Source of the DNA: a virus
Direction: 5' to 3' (one strand)
Virus record (IMG/VR): IMGVR_UViG_3300034190_000779
Coordinates: 1-20,250 of that record
DNA: 20,250 bases
Part shown: positions 1 to 5,232 of the stretch, piece after piece
How positions within the stretch are numbered: the first letter of the stretch is position 1
Layout: every line of letters starts with the position of its first letter
Notes under the pieces: generated by a model
What the model saw: the letters and a program-made list of their open reading frames with translations, nothing else
Database searches by the model: none
Told to the model about the DNA's origin: nothing
Program-made: the position numbers and the translations under genes

Positions 1-139
1 AAAAGGTTAGCAAAACCGCCGATTTTAACGAGCCGACCCCCAAAAACGCTTTCGTGTCATTATATATATGGATTCCAATCCACAGCGGTGGGTATTTTTA
101 GGTATTAACCTAAGTTAATGGGTTGAACGTAAGTTAATT
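1..139. other. Leader/intergenic segment with palindromes, no gene recognised
   Basis: No convincing gene is visible. The first 60 bases are richer in G and C than the rest of the window. A forward frame is open from base 3 to a TAG at 99-101, so the 3' end of an upstream gene cannot be excluded, but I do not recognise its translation. A short TA-alternating run (60-69) leads into a palindrome TGGATT-CC-AATCCA (69-82). A second palindrome and a tandem repeat follow. The segment lies directly ahead of the packaging genes, so it may hold a promoter, operator or packaging-site element; that is inference from position only. Confidence 0.4.
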
Positions 140-144
140 GTGTG
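104..144. repeat. 19-bp imperfect tandem repeat with palindromic first copy
   Basis: Two adjacent 19-bp units, 107-125 and 126-144, agree at 15 of 19 positions and share the core TAAGTTAAT (111-119 and 130-138). The first core lies in a palindrome ATTAAC-CTAA-GTTAAT (104-119). The second copy keeps only a degenerate version of the inverted arm. Two similarly spaced half-conserved palindromes just ahead of a gene are typical of a dimeric repressor operator. The ribbon-helix-helix protein encoded at 453-623 is an obvious candidate ligand, but nothing in the sequence proves the pairing. Confidence 0.4.
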
Positions 145-157
145 CTATATACAAGAT

Positions 158-460
158 ATGGCTGATAAAGCATGGAAACAAAGAGAACGACAAGTAGCTG
201 CTTATTTTGGTGGTCAGAGGACTCCATTAAGTGGTGGTAATGGTAAGATTACAAGAGCAGATGTAATTCACGACAAATTATTTATAGAATGTAAGTTACG
301 CAAGAAGCACACAGCTATTACCCTTTGGGATGACACAAATGAAATGGCAAAGAAAGAGGGTAAGACCCCAGTCATTGCATTGTGTGAAAAGGGCAGGGCA
401 GGGTTTTGGGTAATGGTGCATAGTGATGATCTTGATAAAATAAGAGATAAGGATGCCTAG
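158..460 (+). CDS. PD-(D/E)XK-fold nuclease, Holliday-junction-resolvase-like
   Basis: A 100-aa protein read from ATG 158; an in-frame GTG at 140 would add six residues. Neither start has a clear ribosome binding site, and ATG was preferred because the conserved N-terminal helix (K-Q-R-E-R-Q) begins just after it. The pattern is that of small archaeal/phage Hjc-type resolvases: a helix with Glu10, then R-T-P-L-S-G-G (21-27), Asp35 in R-A-D-V, and Glu44-Cys-Lys46, giving the D...ExK metal-binding set. Such enzymes cut branched DNA. Next to a terminase it would plausibly clear junctions from concatemers before packaging. The last 8 nt overlap the next small gene, implying co-translation. The fold call is fairly firm; the exact substrate is inferred. 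Confidence 0.7.
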   Translation: MADKAWKQRERQVAAYFGGQRTPLSGGNGKITRADVIHDKLFIECKLRKKHTAITLWDDTNEMAKKEGKTPVIALCEKGRAGFWVMVHSDDLDKIRDKDA

Positions 461-623
461 ACCAAATAAATTAAATGTTCCATATACTACTTATAATTTA
501 GTTATACCTATAAAAATGAAAGAGCAGTTATCTAAAATTGCTCATGATAGAAGTGTTATAGAAAATCAACAAATATCTATAGCCGATATAATTAGGGAAA
601 GTGTTAATGAACGATTTAGCTAG
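453..623 (+). CDS. Small ribbon-helix-helix (Arc/CopG-like) DNA-binding protein
   Basis: A 56-aa frame from ATG 453 to TAG 621-623 that fills the apparent gap before the terminase gene. It overlaps the nuclease gene by 8 nt and the terminase start (607) by 17 nt. The protein has a ribbon-helix-helix layout: a short strand T-Y-N-L-V-I-P at about 13-19, helix A (K-M-K-E-Q-L-S-K-I-A), a loop, then S-I-A-D-I-I-R-E-S-V-N as helix B. It lines up well by eye with phage P22 Arc (strand F-N-L-R-W-P, then S-V-N-S-E-I). RHH proteins bind operator DNA as dimers through the paired strands. The role could be repressing the packaging operon or recognising a packaging site as a small-terminase substitute; the sequence does not decide between these. 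The family call rests on pattern alone. Confidence 0.65.
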   Translation: MPRPNKLNVPYTTYNLVIPIKMKEQLSKIAHDRSVIENQQISIADIIRESVNERFS

Positions 624-2019
624 AGCAGTAGAAATTGCTAAAGAATTGCAATATCGTCAAGAAACAAATCAAATGGAATTGTATAAACCATATGACTATC
701 AGATAAAGTTTCATAACAGTAATGCAACGCAACGATTGTTAATGGCAGGTAATAGGGTAGGTAAATCGTTTTGTGGTGCTATGGAAATGGCATATCATTG
801 TACAGGGTTATATCCAGAGTGGTGGAAAGGTCGTAGGTTTGATAGACCTGTAAGATGTTGGGCAGGTGGGGTATCTAATGAAACAACACGAGATGTATGT
901 CAAAAAGAATTAGTAGGGCAACCAGATGATCCTAGTGCTAGAGGTAAGGGAAGTATTCCGTTAAAACTTATTGGAGATACTGTACGAAAAGCAGGTGTAC
1001 CTAATGCAATGAATAGTTTAGTTATAAAACATAAAAACGGAGGGTACAGTAGAATAGGTTTTAAAGCGTATGAGATGGGTAAAGAAAAATGGATGGGTGA
1101 GTCATTAGATGTTATCTGGTTAGATGAAGAACCGCCACAAGCTATATACTCACAAGCATTAACTCGTACTGCTGATAAAGGTGGTATTGTATATATGACA
1201 TTTACTCCAGAGCAAGGTATGACAGAAACAGTTGCACAGTTTGTAAATAATTTAAAAGATAGCCAAGACCTTATACAGGCAACGTGGGATGATGCTCCAC
1301 ATATGACTAAAGAAGTACGAGATCAAATTTTACAGGCATTACCACCGCATGAAAGAAAAATGCGTGAAAAAGGAATACCACAATTAGGATCTGGTCTAGT
1401 ATTTCCTGTAGCTGAAGAAGATATTGTATGTGATCCATTTGATATACCAGACTATTATCCACGAATATGCGGAATAGATTTTGGTTGGGATCACCCAACA
1501 GCGTGTGCATGGTTAGCATGGGATAGAGATAGTGATATAGTATATGTGTATGATAGTTATAGTATGCGACAAGAAACTGTACCTGTTCATGCATCTGCAA
1601 TAAAATCAAGAAACAGATGGATTCCTGTTATATACCCTATGGATGGTAGGCAAGCAGATAAAGGTAGTGGTAAAAGTTTAGCTATGCAATATAGAGAAGA
1701 AGGTGTTAATTTATTAAAAGAACATTTTACAAATCCACCGCAACAAGGAATGAAAGAAGGTAGTGGGGGTATAAGTGTTGAAGCAGGGGTAATGGAAATG
1801 TTAACAAGATTTCAAACAAAAAGGTTGAAAATTTTTGCAAATCAGAATAAACTTATGGAAGAAATTAGAATGTATCATAGAAAGGAAGGTAAAATTATTC
1901 CTATGAATGATGATGTTATTTCTGCAATGCGATATGCAGTAATGTCATTACGAAAAGCTAGGGTTAAAAATACCGAACCAATCCAGATAGAATCTGATTC
2001 TGAATTTAATCTTTTTTAA
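607..2019 (+). CDS. terL: Terminase large subunit (packaging ATPase/nuclease)
   Basis: A 470-aa protein of normal length for TerL, the motor that pumps DNA through the portal and cuts the concatemer. ATG 607 is chosen because AGGGA at 594-598 is correctly spaced from it; the in-frame GTG at 601 would be only 2 nt away. The ATPase half shows Walker A G-N-R-V-G-K-S (48-54), Walker B V-I-W-L-D-E-E (169-175) and coupling motif T-F-T-P-E-Q-G (198-204). The nuclease half shows RNase H-type acidic positions: Asp291 in G-I-D-F-G-W-D-H-P, Asp346/Asp351 in the M-D-G-R-Q-A-D segment, and Asp435-Asp436 in N-D-D-V-I-S-A near the C-terminus. No conventional small terminase is visible in the window. Confidence 0.95.
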   Translation: MNDLARAVEIAKELQYRQETNQMELYKPYDYQIKFHNSNATQRLLMAGNRVGKSFCGAMEMAYHCTGLYPEWWKGRRFDRPVRCWAGGVSNETTRDVCQKELVGQPDDPSARGKGSIPLKLIGDTVRKAGVPNAMNSLVIKHKNGGYSRIGFKAYEMGKEKWMGESLDVIWLDEEPPQAIYSQALTRTADKGGIVYMTFTPEQGMTETVAQFVNNLKDSQDLIQATWDDAPHMTKEVRDQILQALPPHERKMREKGIPQLGSGLVFPVAEEDIVCDPFDIPDYYPRICGIDFGWDHPTACAWLAWDRDSDIVYVYDSYSMRQETVPVHASAIKSRNRWIPVIYPMDGRQADKGSGKSLAMQYREEGVNLLKEHFTNPPQQGMKEGSGGISVEAGVMEMLTRFQTKRLKIFANQNKLMEEIRMYHRKEGKIIPMNDDVISAMRYAVMSLRKARVKNTEPIQIESDSEFNLF

Positions 2020-2028
2020 GGAGATACT

Positions 2029-2091
2029 ATGTATAAAACTAAATCTAAAATGATGAAAAAAATGAAAAAAAAAGGAAAGGGTAAAAAATAA
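2029..2091 (+). CDS. 20-aa lysine-rich microprotein (first of three)
   Basis: ATG 2029 follows a strong AAGGAG (2018-2023) that overlaps the terminase stop, and the TAA at 2089-2091 shares one base with the next ATG. The product is almost entirely Lys, Met, Gly and Ser/Thr, with 10 Lys in 20 residues and a K-K-K-G-K-G-K-K end. I do not recognise a family. The good ribosome binding site and the seamless relay into two further microgenes argue for real translation. It could bind nucleic acid by charge, or be a translational leader whose purine-rich codons supply the ribosome site of the next gene. A 9-A run (2065-2073) lies inside it. Confidence 0.5.
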   Translation: MYKTKSKMMKKMKKKGKGKK

Positions 2092-2165
2092 TGCCACAAG
2101 GAAAAGGAACATATGGAAAAAAAATTGGTAGACCACCAATGAAAAAGAAAAAAGGGAAAAAATAA
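2091..2165 (+). CDS. 24-aa basic microprotein, GKGTYG/GRPP type
   Basis: Starts in a TAATG overlap at 2091 and ends in another TAATG at 2163-2167. The purine-rich 3' end of the preceding gene (GGAAAGGG at 2074-2081) acts as its ribosome binding site. The peptide begins M-P-Q-G-K-G-T-Y-G, then K-K-I-G-R-P-P, then a run of lysines. G-R-P-P flanked by basic residues resembles an AT-hook core (G-R-P), which binds the minor groove of AT-rich DNA. From memory, short peptides beginning P-x-G-K-G-T-Y-G are annotated as hypothetical proteins in other marine phage structural modules; this was not checked here. Confidence 0.6.
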   Translation: MPQGKGTYGKKIGRPPMKKKKGKK

Positions 2166-2299
2166 TGGCAAAAGGACTTTATGCTAATATTAATCGTAGA
2201 AAAAAATTAGGTATATCACGACCTAAATCTAAATCTACAATAACAAAGAAAGCATATGCTAATATGAAAGCAGGTTTTCCTAAAAAAAAGAAAGGGTAA
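2165..2299 (+). CDS. 44-aa basic microprotein, KGLYANI type
   Basis: Starts at ATG 2165, overlapping the preceding stop by one base; AAAGGG (2154-2159) in the previous gene provides the ribosome site. The peptide opens M-A-K-G-L-Y-A-N-I-N, has a basic middle (R-R-K-K-L-G-I-S-R-P-K-S-K-S), then repeats a related motif, A-Y-A-N-M-K-A-G-F, and ends P-K-K-K-K-G. Two Y-A-N-[IM] motifs in 44 residues suggest an internal duplication. Peptides beginning K-G-L-Y-A-N-I occur, as I recall, in many phage head-gene clusters without known function. It could be a minor head-internal or DNA-associated peptide, but that is inference from charge and position. Confidence 0.65.
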   Translation: MAKGLYANINRRKKLGISRPKSKSTITKKAYANMKAGFPKKKKG

Positions 2300-2302
2300 G
2301 TT

Positions 2303-2506
2303 ATGGGATTTTTTTCTGCACCTAAGAGGCGTGCACCAGCCCCACCACCACCACCACCTCCTCCAAAGCAAGAAGATCCTAAAAAATCTGCTGCTAAAGA
2401 GAGAAGAAAAGCAGGTAAAGTGAGAGGTATGGGATATGGTCAAGGTAGTACACTTGGTGGCACTGACGAAAGTGCAAGTATAGCAAGAACTATTCTTGGG
2501 CAATGA
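2303..2506 (+). CDS. Small proline-rich virion-module protein with C-terminal TxLG motif
   Basis: A 67-aa protein from ATG 2303, with AAAGGG (2290-2295) upstream. It starts M-G-F-F-S-A-P-K-R-R-A-P-A and then has eight consecutive prolines (residues 14-21), a charged linker and a glycine-rich end, S-T-L-G-G...A-R-T-I-L-G-Q. The layout (short hydrophobic start, polyproline, basic linker, S/T-x-L-x-G-G, terminal T-x-L-G) matches small podophage proteins of unknown function found between terminase and portal. The 74-aa product at 3163-3387 has the same tail plan. Eight prolines in a row normally stall ribosomes without elongation factor P. The stop overlaps the next start as ATGA. Confidence 0.75.
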   Translation: MGFFSAPKRRAPAPPPPPPPPKQEDPKKSAAKERRKAGKVRGMGYGQGSTLGGTDESASIARTILGQ

Positions 2507-2928
2507 TTATTGCTAAGACTAATAAAGAATTGGCAAAAGAGGTTTTAAGTTTTGTTAGTCCGAGAGCAATGATACAAGGTGTTCAAGATCAATATTCACA
2601 TATTGGATATTATAAAAATAATAAAATTGTAGGCGGTGTAATATTTTCACATTATGACGGACACAATATTTGGATGCATCTTGCATTAGATAATCCTAGA
2701 GCAATGAGAAGAAGTTATGCTAAACAAGTATTTGAGTATTGCTTTTATACTTGTAAGTGTGTTAGAATAACCGCAATGACAAAACCAACCAATGTTAGAT
2801 GCATAAAATTAATTGAATCGGCAGGGTTTAAAAAAGAAGGTAGGATAAGAAAAGTGATAAAAGAAAACTTACAATATTCAGATGGTTTGATATACGGATT
2901 GTTAAGAAAAGAATGCAGGTATTTGTAA
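2503..2928 (+). CDS. GNAT-like acetyltransferase of the phage head-module type
   Basis: A 141-aa protein starting in an ATGA overlap with the preceding gene. The second half follows the GCN5-related N-acetyltransferase plan: K-I-V-G-G-V strand (41-46), an alpha helix around 66-81, N97 in T-N-V-R-C-I-K-L, G-F at 108-109, E-G-R-I-R-K (112-117), and a closing D-G-L-I-Y-G-L-L-R-K-E-C. That ending is, as I recall, a hallmark of GNAT-like proteins encoded beside podophage portals. The usual acetyl-CoA loop (R/Q-x-x-G-x-G/A) is not evident; the equivalent stretch reads N-P-R-A-M-R-R-S-Y and lacks glycines, so catalysis is uncertain. Its target is unknown, and a structural role is possible. Confidence 0.75.
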   Translation: MIIAKTNKELAKEVLSFVSPRAMIQGVQDQYSHIGYYKNNKIVGGVIFSHYDGHNIWMHLALDNPRAMRRSYAKQVFEYCFYTCKCVRITAMTKPTNVRCIKLIESAGFKKEGRIRKVIKENLQYSDGLIYGLLRKECRYL

Positions 2929-3161
2929 TGGGAGGTAATGCAAATGCCAGACAAAAAGGTATGGAATCATTAGCAAGTGGTGGTAAATTTGGCAAAACTA
3001 AAACACCACCTACTGTACAAGAAAAAAAACCAGAACCAGATAGAGAGCAAGTTGGTATGACAGCGCAACGAAAAAAAACAGAACAAACTAAAAAACAACA
3101 AAAAGCATCATTAACAGGCACTTCACTTGAAGATGGTGGTAAAACAGTATTAGGAGGATAA
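2928..3161 (+). CDS. Small charged protein of the head module with TVLGG tail
   Basis: A 77-aa protein. ATG 2928 forms a TAATG overlap with the GNAT-like gene; an in-frame ATG at 2913 inside that gene is a less likely start. The sequence opens M-G-G-N-A-N-A-R-Q-K-G-M-E-S-L-A, is then rich in Lys, Gln, Glu and Pro with no predicted fold, and ends S-L-E-D-G-G-K-T-V-L-G-G. I do not recognise a family. The terminal K-T-V-L-G-G resembles the ends of its two neighbours. The last two codons (GGA GGA) form the strong ribosome site for the next gene, so this tail may be partly constrained by that job. Confidence 0.65.
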   Translation: MGGNANARQKGMESLASGGKFGKTKTPPTVQEKKPEPDREQVGMTAQRKKTEQTKKQQKASLTGTSLEDGGKTVLGG

Positions 3162-3162
3162 T

Positions 3163-3387
3163 ATGGGCGGAGGAATGGGAAAATCAGCACCACAAATGCC
3201 ACCACCAATGACAGATGTAACAGATAAAACTGCAGAAGAAGAAGCAAAATTAGCTGCGGAAAAACAAAGAATGTTAGATACTAAAAAAAAAGGACAGTAT
3301 GCAACAATATTAACATCTGGTGAAGGTTTAGATGAACCTGTAGAAACACAAAAAACTACATTGGGTGGTCAAACTACAATAACATAA
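3163..3387 (+). CDS. Small virion-module protein, ATILTxxxGL...TTLGG type
   Basis: A 74-aa protein from ATG 3163 with AGGAGG at 3152-3157, the clearest ribosome site in this cluster. It has a glycine start (M-G-G-G-M-G-K-S), a short proline patch (M-P-P-P-M), an acidic/basic helix (about 21-42), then K-K-G-Q-Y-A-T-I-L-T-S-G-E-G-L and a tail K-T-T-L-G-G-Q. Proteins with a T-I-L-T-x-x-x-G-L step followed by K-T-x-L-G are, as I recall, common just upstream of podophage portals and have no established function. It appears to be a relative of the 67-aa proline-rich protein at 2303-2506. The stop is one base from the portal start. Confidence 0.75.
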   Translation: MGGGMGKSAPQMPPPMTDVTDKTAEEEAKLAAEKQRMLDTKKKGQYATILTSGEGLDEPVETQKTTLGGQTTIT

Positions 3388-3388
3388 C

Positions 3389-5032
3389 ATGGAAGTTTTT
3401 GATTATATAAAGAAAAGACAATCACGAATGGAAGGTGATCGTCAAACATGGGAAGAACATTGGCAACAAATATTAGATTATGTTATGCCAAGAAAAGCCG
3501 ATATAACTTTTACACGATCACAAGGTGAAGCACGCACAGATATTTTATTTGATTCAACTGCAATTACAGCAAATAATCTTTTAGCCGCAAGTTTACAAGG
3601 TACATTAACATCACCATCACTAGCATGGTTTCATTTAAAACTTAGAGATGACGATTTAAATAATCAAAGGGAAGTACAACTTTGGTTAGAAGATACTGCA
3701 AGACGTATGTATGATATGTTTAATGAATCTAATTTTAATACAGAAGTACATGAGATGTATCTTGATTTAACTTCTATTGGCACAGGTGCAATGTTAGTAG
3801 AAGATGGGGAGGTAGGATTACCAGATGAAGGTGTGCATTTTAGAACATTACATATTGCAGAATACTATATACAAGAAAACATAAATGGACAGGTAGATAC
3901 ATTATATAGAAAATATGCAATGACAGCACGACAAGCGGTACAAGAATTTGGAGAAGAAAATCTAGGGGAAAAAGTATTAAAAGCCGCAAAAGAAAAACCA
4001 GACAAAAGTTTTACATTTATACACGCAGTAGAACCTACTGCAGATTATGAAAGAGCATTAGGAAAATCAAAAACTAAATTACCATTTCATTCTTGTCATG
4101 TATGTGAAGAAGATCAAATGGTTGTTAGAACAAGTGGTTATCAAGAATTTCCATATTTAGTGCCTAGATGGTCTAAAGCAACAGGTGAAATATTTGGTAG
4201 ATCACCTAGTTATAATGCATTACCAGATATTAAAACATTAAATAAAGCGGTAGAAATAGGATTAAAAGCATGGGCAAAAGCTATTGATCCGCCATTACTT
4301 GTAACAGATGATGGTGTTATTGGTAGAGTTAGAATGACACCTGCAGGAATTACAGTAGTTAGAAGTGATGGTGCGGTAAAACCATTACAAGTTGCTAGTA
4401 ATTGGCAAGTTACAGATATGAAAGAAAATCAACTTAGAACTGCAATACGACAAGCGTATTATTCTGACCAATTACAACTACAAGATGGTCCTCAAATGAC
4501 TGCTACAGAAGTACAAGTTAGATACGAATTAATGCAAAGATTATTAGGTCCTACTTTAGGTAGATTCCAAACTGAATTTTTAAATCCATTAATTGAAAGA
4601 GTATTTGGATTAATGTTTAGAAAAGGTCAGTTTATGACACCGCCAGAAGGGATAAGTGAAGCTAATATGGATATTGAGTATGTAGGTCCATTAGCAAGAT
4701 CGCAACGTATGGAAGAAGCTGTTGCGGTAGAAAGATTATATCAATTAGCAATGACAATAGGTCAAGCAGATCCTACTATTATGGATTTAATTGATCATGA
4801 TAGAGCAGTAAGATTAAGAGCAAAATTATTAGGCGTTCCTAAAAATATTTTAAGAGGAGAAGCGGAAGTTAACAATATAAGGCAACAAAGAGCAGAGCAA
4901 CAACAAATGGCTATGCAACAACAACAAGCATTAGATCAAGCTAAAGCAATGAATGAAACTTCAAAAGCCGCAGAAACTGCATCTAAACCGCAAGTTCAAG
5001 AATTAATGGATCAAGTTGCAGGTCTTGAATAG
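3389..5032 (+). CDS. Portal / head-tail connector protein (T7 gp8-like)
   Basis: A 547-aa protein of the size expected for T7-type portals. The portal forms the ring at the head vertex through which DNA is packaged and ejected and to which the tail attaches. Recognisable segments are the N-terminal helix with W-E-E-H-W-Q-Q-I-L-D-Y-V-M-P-R-K (about 21-36), the D-S-T-A-I-T-A-N-N-L-L-A-A-S-L region (about 56-70), L-D-L-T-S-I-G-T-G-A-M, and P-R-W-S-K-A-T-G-E-I-F-G-R-S-P. The late helix around A-T-E-V-Q-V-R-Y-E-L-M-Q-R-L-L-G-P matches head-tail connector proteins well. The C-terminal 60 residues are Gln-rich and probably flexible or coiled. No clear ribosome site precedes ATG 3389; coupling to the preceding gene is likely. 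Confidence 0.93.
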   Translation: MEVFDYIKKRQSRMEGDRQTWEEHWQQILDYVMPRKADITFTRSQGEARTDILFDSTAITANNLLAASLQGTLTSPSLAWFHLKLRDDDLNNQREVQLWLEDTARRMYDMFNESNFNTEVHEMYLDLTSIGTGAMLVEDGEVGLPDEGVHFRTLHIAEYYIQENINGQVDTLYRKYAMTARQAVQEFGEENLGEKVLKAAKEKPDKSFTFIHAVEPTADYERALGKSKTKLPFHSCHVCEEDQMVVRTSGYQEFPYLVPRWSKATGEIFGRSPSYNALPDIKTLNKAVEIGLKAWAKAIDPPLLVTDDGVIGRVRMTPAGITVVRSDGAVKPLQVASNWQVTDMKENQLRTAIRQAYYSDQLQLQDGPQMTATEVQVRYELMQRLLGPTLGRFQTEFLNPLIERVFGLMFRKGQFMTPPEGISEANMDIEYVGPLARSQRMEEAVAVERLYQLAMTIGQADPTIMDLIDHDRAVRLRAKLLGVPKNILRGEAEVNNIRQQRAEQQQMAMQQQQALDQAKAMNETSKAAETASKPQVQELMDQVAGLE

Positions 5033-5232
5033 TGGAATTAAAAGAATTACAAAAAATGTATAGAATTACTTTTGACTCTAATGAGGGTCAACAAGTATTA
5101 GCAGATTTAACATCTGCTTATTATCATAGGAGTTCGTTTACCAAAGATCCTTACGACACAGCTTTTAAGGAAGGTCAACGATCTGTTATTATACGAATAA
5201 TCAATCTACTAAAGGAGCAAAAAAATGATTGA
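5032..5232 (+). CDS. Bbp19-like small phage protein
   Basis: A 66-aa protein starting at GTG 5032, which shares a base with the portal stop (TAGTG); GCAGGT at 5018-5023 is a modest ribosome site. It matches the pattern I know for the Bbp19 family (named from Bordetella phage BPP-1): an aromatic start (Y-R-I-T-F), E-G-Q-Q-V-L-A-D-L, a middle with S-S-F, D-P-Y-D-T-A-F, and a closing E-G-Q-R-S-V-I-I-R-I. The family is conserved beside podophage portals and scaffolds, but its role is not established. The 3' end carries the AAGGAG for the scaffold gene and overlaps it by 8 nt, so the two are probably co-translated. Confidence 0.75.
   Translation: MELKELQKMYRITFDSNEGQQVLADLTSAYYHRSSFTKDPYDTAFKEGQRSVIIRIINLLKEQKND

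Noticed and set aside
66-86. tRNA T-arm-like hairpin (GGATTCCAATCC)
   Set aside because: The base after TTC is C where a purine is needed, the T stem does not pair properly, and no acceptor, D or anticodon arm is found around it.
2065-2073. Nine-A slippery run as a programmed frameshift joining the microgenes
   Set aside because: One shifted frame stops at once and the other runs through the next gene out of frame, so slippage would not fuse the real products.
2913-2927. Earlier ATG (2913) as start of the 77-aa gene
   Set aside because: It lies inside the GNAT-like gene without a suitable ribosome site, while ATG 2928 forms the TAATG junction used repeatedly in this operon.
2216-3247. Minus-strand frames opposite the small head-module genes
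   Set aside because: They are mirror readings of Lys- and Pro-rich coding sequence (giving Phe- and Trp-rich strings), with no ribosome sites and no recognisable motif, while the + strand genes have overlaps and good starts.
4855-5031. Gln-rich CAACAA stretch of the portal as a DNA repeat or array
   Set aside because: It is irregular, in frame and codes for the usual flexible portal C-terminus; there are no conserved repeat and spacer units.
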